NCBI GenBank assembly: GCA_900079695.1
Contig: LT599022.1
Span: forward strand, 524,287-588,286
Direction: 5' to 3'
Source of the DNA: an uncultured Alphaproteobacteria bacterium
Lineage (GTDB): Bacteria; Pseudomonadota; Alphaproteobacteria; Rhodospirillales; Rhodospirillaceae
DNA length: 64,000 nucleotides
Shown: piece by piece, positions 7,477 to 15,025 of the stretch
How the letters are laid out: each line of letters begins with the position of its first letter
Position numbering within the stretch: the stretch's first letter is position 1
The notes under the pieces: generated by a model
Databases searched by the model: none
Seen by the model: only the letters and a program-made list of their open reading frames with translations
Told to the model about the DNA's origin: nothing
Translations under genes and position numbers: made by a program

Positions 7477-7710
7477 ATGACGATCGACGAAGCCGCAGCG
7501 ATTCTTAAAACGATGTACCTTTAGGGCACGGCAACACAAGAGACCGTCGTGCAGGTTCATCTCTTCGGTATCGAGTACGCGGATCAAATCTCGGGGACGT
7601 CTCTGCCGGAGCTGGCCAAGCTCGCCGATATTCCAGTGACGTATTCCACCGAAATCCGGAAAGGCATCAATCTCTCGCGCCATGTCCGGTTGCGGAATTC
7701 TTCGAGGTAG
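7477..7710 (+). pseudogene. Small HTH-like gene interrupted by an in-frame TAG
   Basis: From ATG 7477 (good AAGGGGAG site) the frame reads MTIDEAAAILKTMYL, then TAG at 7522-7524. It continues in the same frame, with HLFGIEYADQISGT, ELAKLADIPVTYSTEIRKGI and NLSRHVRLR, to TAG at 7708. The pieces together (76 sense codons) look like a small alphaproteobacterial HTH-like protein family whose members start MTxxEAAxIL and carry HLFGI and EIRKG motifs. A single substitution explains the break. It may be a pseudogene, or a short or readthrough product may be made. Restart at a downstream codon is also possible. Confidence 0.6.
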
Positions 7711-7716
7711 GGGCGG

Positions 7717-8313
7717 ATGGCTTCCAGATTTTTGCGGCGTCGTCTACGAACGGTAGGGGTGGGTGCGCTAGGGGCAAAACAACCGGCTACGCGCACTGAG
7801 AATAAGTTCGTGTGGCTGCTGCTCACGGCGCTAGTTACCTCGATCGGGACATTCTTCGTCGATCGCATCACTTCCAGCATGGATGCAGCAGAGAATCGTG
7901 CGGAAAATGCCGCAGATTTGATGCCCTACGAGCGCGCTTTCCGGCGAGAAGCGCAGGAGCATTGCCGCAACTGGGAAGGCGATCGTGATGCAGTGGTGTC
8001 CGGCAGTGCCTCCAAGAGCATTTATTCCCATCTGGAGCCTCCCGCCTTCTCCATGGCTTACATCGTCACCGCTCCTGAGTTGGCCGAAGATCTGGATATT
8101 GTTTCGAGGCGCGCATCGACGGCTCTCATGGATTTCATGAGGGAAGGGTATATGCTGTTGGGGTCTGAAAATCTACCGTCCAGAATGGCGGATGAGTACC
8201 GGAGTAAATACGGGGCGGCATACAATTCTGGCCGTGAGAATATTGTGAAAACCCAAGATAGCTACTGCGCGGTAGTCGCCAAATTCATAAGATCATCGAC
8301 GCAAAAGGGGTGA
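7717..8313 (+). CDS. Single-pass membrane protein (cargo)
   Basis: 198 residues. A basic N-terminus (FLRRRLRTVG) precedes one transmembrane helix at about 31-50 (FVWLLLTALVTSIGTFFVDR). The C-terminal domain of about 145 residues contains two cysteines (EHCRNWEG and DSYCAVV) that could form a disulphide if it is periplasmic. No family recognised. The gene lies in the cargo island between the interrupted HTH-like gene and the Beta-family gene, on the same strand. A possible membrane component of the neighbouring system, by position only. Confidence 0.65.
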   Translation: MASRFLRRRLRTVGVGALGAKQPATRTENKFVWLLLTALVTSIGTFFVDRITSSMDAAENRAENAADLMPYERAFRREAQEHCRNWEGDRDAVVSGSASKSIYSHLEPPAFSMAYIVTAPELAEDLDIVSRRASTALMDFMREGYMLLGSENLPSRMADEYRSKYGAAYNSGRENIVKTQDSYCAVVAKFIRSSTQKG

Positions 8314-8469
8314 TCTAGGCCGACTCTCAGTCGCCGCCCCCGCCTTGGCCCGCGACTTTCCCCGTGAGAGTATCGTCGCCCGCCACAGGGTGATGGAGTT
8401 CCGCGATCTTTTTGGAGCTTAGCTCCGCCCTCTCTGGTTGTTCGGTTCGCGCCTTGCGCGTATCGTGAG

Positions 8470-8495
8470 GGTGTGCGCATGCGCACACCTATAAT
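8470..8495 (+). promoter_or_regulatory. Promoter with a perfect 20-bp palindrome next to a consensus -10
   Basis: The palindrome is built of GGTGTGCGCA (8470-8479) and TGCGCACACC (8480-8489). It is followed at once by TATAAT at 8490-8495, a perfect -10 box, and the Beta-family gene starts at 8530. A protein bound to the palindrome would cover the -35/-10 spacer, so this looks like a repressible promoter for that gene. No good -35 hexamer is seen. The binding protein is not identified. Confidence 0.6.
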
Positions 8496-8529
8496 GGCCA
8501 GGGGTTGGCTGAAGTTTGAAGGGGGAAGA

Positions 8530-9621
8530 ATGTTCGATCATCGCCACTACGTGCCTACTCTGAAGTGGAAAAAGGGGGAATACTGTGCCCTCCAGGCCCT
8601 ACCACCTGAGGTGAGAGCTAGGATTACGCCGCTTGTCGAGGTTGTTCCAATTCCGTGGGATTGGAACAACGATTGCCCGTCTAAGACGCTCGACGCGCAT
8701 CTGGCTAACGTTCCAGGGCAAATCGTGAATAGTTGGGAAGGTGGCGCACCGATTTTCATCGATTGTGTTTTATTGGAGCCGGGGGTTGCTACGGAAGGCG
8801 GGCGTCATCCGCTTGAAGAATTGATGCAACTCACAACCGATAACGGTGTTTGGGGGATTCCTGTCACTGGGTTTGATCGGGATGCGCCTTATCAAGCGGC
8901 TGTGCGGAGCACCGTGATTCGTGACGGTAGAGGTGTCTGCCTCCGTATTGGGAGGGACGATATGCTGGCTCCTAGCGTGGGGAGGGCTGTTTCCGACCTA
9001 TTGGACTACCTAGCCGTTCCGGAAGCAGCGGTCGATCTCGTTCTAGATTTTCGGAGTGTGGGAGTCGCCGATGTGGCCCTTTGTGCCGGAGCGGTGTTCC
9101 AGTTTTTGATCTCACAGCCGATTGCGACGCGCGCACGTTCTCTCGTCTTGTTGAGTGGTGCGTTCCCGGAAAATTTGTCCGGCTTCACCCCCGGTCTTGG
9201 GTTTGTACCTCGTTCGGACTGGGCTCTATGGACTGCCCTTCTAAGCTTGCCAGAGCTTCCAAGGCGACCGAGCTTCGGCGATTACGGGATTGGTCATCCC
9301 GATGTTCCCGAGATTGATCCTCGAACGATGCGAATGTCTGCAAATATTCGTTATACCACAGACGATAATTGGCTAATTTTCCGGGGACGCTGGTTGGGCG
9401 ATCCTCGTCACGGCGGATACGGTCAATACCATGATCTAGCCCAAGAAATCGTAGATCATCCCGCCTATTGTGGGGCGACGTTCTCGGAAGGTGACGATTT
9501 CATCAATCGCGTGGCTTCTCGGGCGTCGGGGCCTGGAAATCAGACGAATTGGCGTCAGGCACCCACAAACCACCACATACACTTTGTCGTCAATGAGATC
9601 GCCACGAAAGTCGCGCCTTAA
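8530..9621 (+). CDS. Beta-family protein (satellite P4 Beta-like), putative anti-phage component
   Basis: 363 residues. The N-terminus (MFDHRHYVPTLKWKKGEY, then ALPPEVRARITPLVEVVP) is the signature of the Beta protein family, which includes P4 Beta. In P4, beta belongs to the gop-beta-cII set linked to phage exclusion. The protein looks soluble with an alternating beta/alpha pattern (IFIDCVLL, GIPVTGFDRD, VDLVLDF, SLVLLSGAFP) that suggests a TIM-barrel-like fold; the biochemical activity is not known to me. Start chosen at ATG 8530 with AAGGGGG upstream. Its 3' end overlaps the convergent sce7726-type gene by 32 bp. No gop or cII gene is recognisable nearby. Confidence 0.85.
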   Translation: MFDHRHYVPTLKWKKGEYCALQALPPEVRARITPLVEVVPIPWDWNNDCPSKTLDAHLANVPGQIVNSWEGGAPIFIDCVLLEPGVATEGGRHPLEELMQLTTDNGVWGIPVTGFDRDAPYQAAVRSTVIRDGRGVCLRIGRDDMLAPSVGRAVSDLLDYLAVPEAAVDLVLDFRSVGVADVALCAGAVFQFLISQPIATRARSLVLLSGAFPENLSGFTPGLGFVPRSDWALWTALLSLPELPRRPSFGDYGIGHPDVPEIDPRTMRMSANIRYTTDDNWLIFRGRWLGDPRHGGYGQYHDLAQEIVDHPAYCGATFSEGDDFINRVASRASGPGNQTNWRQAPTNHHIHFVVNEIATKVAP

Positions 9622-10159
9622 GGCGCGTTCGTACCTCGAAACGTAGTTCCTCCAGAGGAAGAGCTTGTGCAAGGCGGGCATATATGGCCGCCTTGCTTTT
9701 ACTTCTCACGCCATCGGCATACCCGTGGGTTTGGAGAATTTCGAGGGCTTCCTCTTTCCAGAGGAGGTGGGATAGGGCAACAGGGTTGATGTCGCGGTTG
9801 ATTTTGGGGAAACGCTGTTGGCGCAGGGTGATCCCGCCTCTTGGGCCGGAGGTTGCGACTTTGACGCCCCAAAATTCTGGTACGCGCTCCATCACGTTGT
9901 CGAGGTGGTGGCTGCCGCAAACAATCGTGATCTGATCAAAAACGGCATTGTATGCGCTGGCCTGCCCGCTCAAACGAGAGAGAGTATCGCTATCGGATTT
10001 GATTTCGAAACCGTGAATACTGCCGTTGATAACGGCTACATCGACGCGAGCTATCCCACCCCAGACACCAAGCTCATGCACCACTAAAGTGCTTGGATCT
10101 GACTCATGCTCTTTCAGTACCTGCCGACGTAAGGCGTTACGGACGTCGATATCACGCAT
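9590..10159 (-). CDS. sce7726-family protein with a PD-(D/E)xK nuclease signature
   Basis: 189 residues starting MRDIDVRNALRRQVL, preceded by GGAGGTGG. The core shows Glu29, then ARVDVAV with Asp40, and FEIKSD with Glu52 and Lys54, followed by LSRLSGQASAYNAVFD. This is a compact PD-(D/E)xK nuclease-like arrangement. It matches the sce7726 protein family, whose members are known as partners of a Beta-like (sce7725-type) gene. Here it is convergent with the Beta-family gene and overlaps it by 32 bp. A defence role is inferred from family partnership and prophage cargo location. Catalysis is untested. Confidence 0.82.
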   Translation of the reverse strand: MRDIDVRNALRRQVLKEHESDPSTLVVHELGVWGGIARVDVAVINGSIHGFEIKSDSDTLSRLSGQASAYNAVFDQITIVCGSHHLDNVMERVPEFWGVKVATSGPRGGITLRQQRFPKINRDINPVALSHLLWKEEALEILQTHGYADGVRSKSKAAIYARLAQALPLEELRFEVRTRLKARLSWRSH

Positions 10160-10262
10160 TCTCCACCTCCGTCTCTGACAGGCTATATGGGACTCGGCAG
10201 GAGTTCTAGTAGCTGCGAAGAGCTTTTGCACGAGGAAAAACGCGGTGTTCCCGATAGGGAGC

Positions 10263-11249
10263 TTACTCTACGTCCGCCTCATTCGCAGTGATCTCGGTTG
10301 TAAACCCGCCATCCGCCGCGAGGGTGTGGGTGATGTCGCCGGTGATCCAGTCGATTGCGGCGATCTCCGGTCGCCAGCCCAGGAACACCACCGGGGCGGA
10401 GGCGATGATGGCGGGGTTGCCGCGCGCTAGCGTCACCCGGAATTCATGGCCGCTCTGCTTTCGCTTCTTGAAGGCCGCGTCCGCCGCCGTCTGCGCTTCG
10501 GCGCGGGTGGGGTAGAGGCGTTTGAGGGTCTTGGTGGTGCCTTCCTCCCCGGCCAAAACCTCGCGCGCCGCGCCGGTTGCGAGGTCGTGCCACTTCGCCT
10601 TCACGCCCGTGGTGGTGCCCTCGCGGTCGGTGGCGGTGAAGGAATGGCGGTCGCCGTCCTTGCGGCGGATGGCGATGGCGGGCAGGGCGCGGCCCGAGGC
10701 GGCGATACCTCGGCCCGAGGGCACGAACAGCAGCCGCCCGGCCTTGATCGTGGCGACCGCGCCGTAGTCCTTTCCCAGGCGGGTGACGAAGTTGGCGTCG
10801 CTCTCGTTGGTCTGGTCGATGTGCGCGATTGCGATTCCGGCGAGGTCGGCGTGGAGCGCGGGTTTCAGGCCGTTGCGCGCCGCGATGGTTTCGAGGATCG
10901 CGCCGAGGGTGGTGGAATCGTAAGCCGCCTCGCGCTGGTCCTTGAACGAGCCCTGAAAATCGGCCGATCGGGCGGTGATCGAAATCACGTCGGGCGGGCC
11001 ATCGTGCCCGACTTGGTCGACGGTGAAGGTGCCTTTCTCCACCAAGGCCTCGCCCTTCCACCCGAGCGCGACCGCGAGCGAAACGCCGCGCCGGGGGAAG
11101 GCGACGCGCCCGTTGCCATCCTCGATCACGATGGTGAGTTCGTCGGCCTCCAGCCCTTGCTTATCGGTGAGGGAGAGGGAGACGAGGCGCGCCTTGATCG
11201 CGGCGGTGACGTCGACGTCGTCGGCGACGACGCGGAATTCCGGGGTCAC
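10263..11249 (-). CDS. D: Tail protein D (late control D; baseplate hub)
   Basis: 328 residues with the P2 gpD pattern: TPEFRVVADDVDVTAAIKARL at the start, an ADELTIVIED strand, the GWKGEALVEKGTFTVDQVGHDG segment, and a C-terminal beta-rich domain. gpD forms the hub at the tail tip, homologous to the gp27 part of T4, and connects tube and spike. It is the last gene of the F-D late block and starts 4 bp inside U (ATGA-type overlap). Length is close to that of related phages. Nothing broken. Confidence 0.93.
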   Translation of the reverse strand: MTPEFRVVADDVDVTAAIKARLVSLSLTDKQGLEADELTIVIEDGNGRVAFPRRGVSLAVALGWKGEALVEKGTFTVDQVGHDGPPDVISITARSADFQGSFKDQREAAYDSTTLGAILETIAARNGLKPALHADLAGIAIAHIDQTNESDANFVTRLGKDYGAVATIKAGRLLFVPSGRGIAASGRALPAIAIRRKDGDRHSFTATDREGTTTGVKAKWHDLATGAAREVLAGEEGTTKTLKRLYPTRAEAQTAADAAFKKRKQSGHEFRVTLARGNPAIIASAPVVFLGWRPEIAAIDWITGDITHTLAADGGFTTEITANEADVE

Positions 11250-11665
11250 GGCCTGCTGTCCATCAGGTTGCCGAGGGAGGCGGGGTCGTCGTCGTCATAA
11301 GCCCGGAGCGAGAGGGAAAAGCCGATCTTGCGTGGGAAGCCGTTCCCGAGCATCGCCGAGCGGCTTTCCTCCACCTGGGCGATGATCCAGCGGCCCATGT
11401 TCTCGCCGGTCCCCGCGGTCAAAATCCAGGCCTTGCCGGATGCCGCCATGTCGCGGAGCTTGTCGAGGCTTTCCGGCCCGCCTGTGAGTTCGGGCATCAG
11501 CGTACCTTCGAGGGTGATGGCGTCTTCGCCCGGTCCCACCCATTGCTGCGCCGCCATCCGGCCGACGCGATTCTTCGCCTCCCACCGTTGCGCCGTGGTG
11601 CGCTTGAGGGTTTCGAAAGGGGCGGTCGAAAGGCCGAAGGTGAACAGGCCTAGGCTCATGAGCAT
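11246..11665 (-). CDS. U: Tail protein U
   Basis: 139 residues with the gpU signature: MSLGLFTFGLSTAPFETLKR near the start, RWEAKNRVG, and KIGFSLSLRAYDDD near the end. gpU belongs to the group of tail-terminator/baseplate-associated proteins of P2-like phages and is needed for tail completion. Start at ATG 11665 (an alternative ATG two codons later is equally possible). It is placed between T and D as in P2. Confidence 0.92.
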   Translation of the reverse strand: MLMSLGLFTFGLSTAPFETLKRTTAQRWEAKNRVGRMAAQQWVGPGEDAITLEGTLMPELTGGPESLDKLRDMAASGKAWILTAGTGENMGRWIIAQVEESRSAMLGNGFPRKIGFSLSLRAYDDDDPASLGNLMDSRP

Positions 11666-11667
11666 AA

Positions 11668-14010
11668 TCAATTTTCCTCGTCGTAGAGCCGCGCCCCGGC
11701 GGAGCCCCGCGTGCGCGCCATGAGCTTGTCGAATTCGATGCGGACTTGCTTGGCGATATCGACGGCGCTTTGGCCCGGCGCGGCGTTCACGGTGATCGAA
11801 ACCCCGCCCAAGTTGACCGCCCCGGCCATCGCGGGCGCGGCCATCGCCGACGCGGCGGGCGAGGGTGCGATTTTGACCGGCGCTCGCTTGGGTGCGGCTT
11901 CCGCGTCGGCGAATTCGCCGTCGGTCGCCTGCTGCGGTTCGACCCCGCCGCCGAAGACCTTGTCGAAAATCCCGCCGATCCAGGCGAGCGGTGCTTTGAT
12001 TGCCTCGATGCCCGAGAGAATCACCTTCCACGCGGCGGCGAAGCCCTCGGAAATTCCGCCCCACAGGTCGGCGAAGAATGCGGAAATCGGCTCCCAATAG
12101 GCGATGACGAGGGCTGCGGCGGCGGCAATCGCCATCACCGCGAAGCCGATGGGGTTGGCGGCAAAGGCAAGCCCTACGGTCTTGATGCCGCTGGCGAGCA
12201 TGGGGAAGAGAACGCTTGCCGCCTTGCCCGCGAGCCCGAATCCGCCGGTTAGGAGATTCATCGCGCCGCCAGCAAACCCGGCATGAATGCCCAAGGCGGT
12301 GAGGGCGAAGCGCGCCATCGCGAACGGCCCGAGAAGCCCCGCGATCATCGTGGCGAGGAAGCCGCCGACGAACACCAACCCGGCGATGGCGGCTGCAACC
12401 TTGACCAAGGTTCCGGCAAGTACCGGGTTTGCCGTTACCCATCCCTGAATGCCGCGCACCACGCCGGTTGCCGATTGGATCAGCGAGCGCAGCGGCGCGT
12501 CGTTGGTTTCGGTGAGGGCGATGTTCAGGCCCTCGACGGCGGAGGTGAAGCCCTTGATATCGCCCGCCGCGTTGTCGCCCATCGCCGCCGCGACGCGGGC
12601 GCTTTCGCCCTTCGCGTTTTTCAGCACTTCCACGAATTTGGTGATCTCGCCGGTTCCGCCCTTCCGCACCAGTTCGGCGAGCGAGGCCCCGGCCTCTTGC
12701 CCCGCGATGGCGGTGAACAGTGCGAGGCGCTTGGCGTCGCCCAAGCCCTCGGTCTTCTTCGCCACGTCGCCGAGAATGTCGGTCATCGATCGCATATCGC
12801 CGGATGCGGTTTGGGTGGCGACGCCGAGTTCGATAAGCGCGTCGCGGGCGTCCTTCGGCGGTGCGGCCATGCGGGTGAACAGCGAGCGCAGCGCGGTGCC
12901 CGCGTTGCTCCCCTGAATGCCGATGTTGCCGAGCAGGCCGGACATTGCGGCCACGTCTTCCACCGAAGCGCCGAATTGGCTAGCGATGGGGGCGGTGTAC
13001 TTCATCGTCTCGCCGAGCATCTGCAAATCGACGTTGGACCGGGTAAAGGTGGCGGTCATCACGTCGCCGAGCCGGTCCATTTCATCGGCCTTCATGCCGA
13101 AGGCGGAGAGGATGTTCGAGGCGATATCGGCGGTTTGCCCGAGGTCGGTCGCGCCCGCCTTGGCGAGGTTGAGCATTCCCGGCATCGAGGCGTAGATCTC
13201 TTTGGCCCCAAAGCCCGCCATCGCCAATTTCTGCATGCCCGCGCCCGCCTCGGAGGCGGAAAAGCTGGTGTTTACGCCGAGTTCCTTGGCTTGGTCGGAG
13301 AGCATCTTGAATTCGGCGGAGGTTTTGTCGATCCGCGCGACCGCGCCGACAGCCGACATTTGCTCGCCGAAGGAAATTCCGGCCCCGGCCATGCCCGAGC
13401 CGAGCGCGAGCGCGCCGCCGCCCATCGCCATTCCCGCCGCGCCGCCGACCGCCATGTTGGCCTGCATGCCCATGGTGCGGCCCATCTTCTCCCGCGCCTT
13501 GGCAAGCGCCGTGGTCTTGGCGCGCACCGCGTCCAGCGCCTTCGCCTGATCGGTGGCGGCGGTGCGCGCGGCTTCGAGGTCGCGCTTGAGTTGGCGCTGC
13601 GAGGTGGCAAGGGTGCGGGTGGAAATCGCGGCCTCGCCGAGGCGGGCACGCATGATCGCGGTTTCGCTGGCGTTGCTGGTCTGCGCTTGTTTCAGGCGGT
13701 CCACCTCGCGGCGCGCGCGGGCGAATGCGGCCTGCGCCTTCTTGGTGCCGTTGCCCGCGCCTTCGAGCGCCCGGCCCATTTCCTGCGCCCTCGCCTGCGC
13801 TTCGGCGAGCGCCGTGGCGTTGGCCTTGGCCTCGCGCTTGAGCCGCGCGAACGCCTCCACATTGGCCGAAGCCTTTTCGAGGTCGCGAACCTTCTCGGTC
13901 GCCGATTTCATCGACGCGCGCAGGGTGTCGGTGGATTGGGTGGCGCGCTTGAAGGGGGCGGAGATTTTCTCCGCCGCCTCCATCAGGATTTTCAGCTTCA
14001 GGTCGGCCAT
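11668..14010 (-). CDS. T: Tail tape measure protein T
   Basis: 780 residues, of the TP901-core tape-measure kind. The N-terminal third is a long coiled coil (APFKRATQSTDTLRASMKSA, ARLGEAAISTRTLATSQRQL). The conserved core follows (GEQMSAVGAVARIDKTS, LSDQAKELGVNTSFSASEAG). Then come several Ala/Gly/Leu hydrophobic segments (GTLVKVAAAIAGLVFVGGFL and later ones) that may act in DNA passage through the membrane. The protein sets tail length. It follows E/E' with a 3-bp gap, as in P2. Confidence 0.94.
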   Translation of the reverse strand: MADLKLKILMEAAEKISAPFKRATQSTDTLRASMKSATEKVRDLEKASANVEAFARLKREAKANATALAEAQARAQEMGRALEGAGNGTKKAQAAFARARREVDRLKQAQTSNASETAIMRARLGEAAISTRTLATSQRQLKRDLEAARTAATDQAKALDAVRAKTTALAKAREKMGRTMGMQANMAVGGAAGMAMGGGALALGSGMAGAGISFGEQMSAVGAVARIDKTSAEFKMLSDQAKELGVNTSFSASEAGAGMQKLAMAGFGAKEIYASMPGMLNLAKAGATDLGQTADIASNILSAFGMKADEMDRLGDVMTATFTRSNVDLQMLGETMKYTAPIASQFGASVEDVAAMSGLLGNIGIQGSNAGTALRSLFTRMAAPPKDARDALIELGVATQTASGDMRSMTDILGDVAKKTEGLGDAKRLALFTAIAGQEAGASLAELVRKGGTGEITKFVEVLKNAKGESARVAAAMGDNAAGDIKGFTSAVEGLNIALTETNDAPLRSLIQSATGVVRGIQGWVTANPVLAGTLVKVAAAIAGLVFVGGFLATMIAGLLGPFAMARFALTALGIHAGFAGGAMNLLTGGFGLAGKAASVLFPMLASGIKTVGLAFAANPIGFAVMAIAAAAALVIAYWEPISAFFADLWGGISEGFAAAWKVILSGIEAIKAPLAWIGGIFDKVFGGGVEPQQATDGEFADAEAAPKRAPVKIAPSPAASAMAAPAMAGAVNLGGVSITVNAAPGQSAVDIAKQVRIEFDKLMARTRGSAGARLYDEEN

Positions 14011-14013
14011 GGG

Positions 14014-14450
14014 TCAGCCCTTGTTGGCGGCGCGGATGGCTTCGGCCTCCGCTTCGAGGCATTCGACCGCAAGGGCGTAGGCTTCGCCGTAGCGGTCGAG
14101 GGGCAGGCGGTCGAAGGCATCCCACGGGAAGGAGCCGGGGAAGGCCTTCATCATCACGCCCCAGGCATCGACGGCGTCTTCGGGGAGGCGTTCGGCGACG
14201 CCTCGAAAAAAACCGAGAGCGCGGAGCACACCTCCACCACATCCGCCGGGTCGAGTTCGTTCAGAACCGACTTGGCGAGCGGCGTGACGGAAATCCGGGG
14301 GAGGAGGACCATCACGGTGTTGACGTCCATTTCGGCGATGCCGGTGAGCTTGATTCCGCGCAGATCGCCCGCCGTGGGGCGACGGAGAACGATCTCGGAG
14401 ATTTCCTCGTTGCCCCAGGGGAGCGGCTTCGAGAGGGTGATTTTAGTCAT
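14014..14450 (-). CDS. Tail assembly protein E+E' made by -1 frameshift
   Basis: The gpE frame can slip -1 on the heptamer T TTT TTC, which occupies 14211 to 14205 on the minus strand inside a run of seven T. In the zero frame the codons are GTT TTT TTC (residues 80-82). After slipping, decoding continues CGA GGC GTC and runs to the stop at 14014, giving a fusion of about 145 residues: 82 from E and 63 from E' (RGVAERLPEDAVDAW, then FPWDAFDRLPLDRYGE). P2 and many tailed phages make paired tail chaperones this way at the same place upstream of the tape measure gene. Frame, heptamer and position all agree. Frameshift efficiency is unknown. Confidence 0.82.
14154..14450 (-). CDS. E: Tail assembly chaperone E
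   Basis: 98 residues starting MTKITLSKPLPWGNEEI, with LRRPTAGDLRGIKL and the DPADVVEVCSAL region typical of the P2 gpE tail-assembly family. It is made without frameshifting and ends at 14154. It should coat the tape measure protein together with E+E' during tail tube growth. It lies between FII and T in the usual order. Confidence 0.9.
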   Translation of the reverse strand: MTKITLSKPLPWGNEEISEIVLRRPTAGDLRGIKLTGIAEMDVNTVMVLLPRISVTPLAKSVLNELDPADVVEVCSALSVFFEASPNASPKTPSMPGA

Positions 14451-14486
14451 GGGGAAGGGTTCCTAAGCTGAGGATTCGGGGCGGGG

Positions 14487-14999
14487 TTACGCGGTGATGC
14501 CGAGGGCCTGGAGCATGACGGCGGAAATGTCGGTGCCGCTCACGGTCTGCTTGCCGGAAATCATGTCGATCTCGATCAGCGTCACGCCGTTGGCCGAATA
14601 GCGGTAATAGGTGAGCGGCATCTCGACCTTGAGCTTGGCGCGGTCGCCTTTCTTGACCGTGCCGAAATCGAGCTTCTTCCAGCGCCCGCGTACCGAAATC
14701 TCGATGGCTTCGTCGTTTCCGCCGTCTTCCGAAATCGCCGAGCCGAGAAAGCGGGCGTTGATGCCGCCCGCGTCGGCGAGGCCCCACTGCTTGAGGACGT
14801 CGGTGTTGAATTCGCCGAGGGTGAATTCGAGCTTGAGAGCGTTGAGGGAGAGGGCGAGTTCGACCGGCCCGGCCATTCCCGCAGCCTCGTAATCCTCGGT
14901 TTTGTGTTCGAGGGCGGGGAGGGTGATTTCCTCGGCGACGCCCGCATAGCCGCGCCCCTCGATGTAGAGGGTGAAGTTGGAGAGAACCTTCGGGAGCAT
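14487..14999 (-). CDS. FII: Major tail tube protein FII
   Basis: 170 residues: MLPKVLSNFTLYIEGRGYAG, KTEDYEAAGMAGPVEL, a central EISVRGRWKKLDFG segment and PLTYYRYSANG. These are the landmarks of the P2 FII tube family. The protein forms the inner tail tube under the contractile sheath. It is directly downstream of the sheath gene, as in P2. Confidence 0.94.
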   Translation of the reverse strand: MLPKVLSNFTLYIEGRGYAGVAEEITLPALEHKTEDYEAAGMAGPVELALSLNALKLEFTLGEFNTDVLKQWGLADAGGINARFLGSAISEDGGNDEAIEISVRGRWKKLDFGTVKKGDRAKLKVEMPLTYYRYSANGVTLIEIDMISGKQTVSGTDISAVMLQALGITA

Positions 15000-15025
15000 G
15001 CTGCTTTTCCTTCTGGAATAATCGG

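Noticed and set aside
8530-9621. A complete gop-beta-cII locus
   Set aside because: Only the Beta-family protein is recognisable; neighbours do not look like Gop or P4 CII, so the name is not applied.
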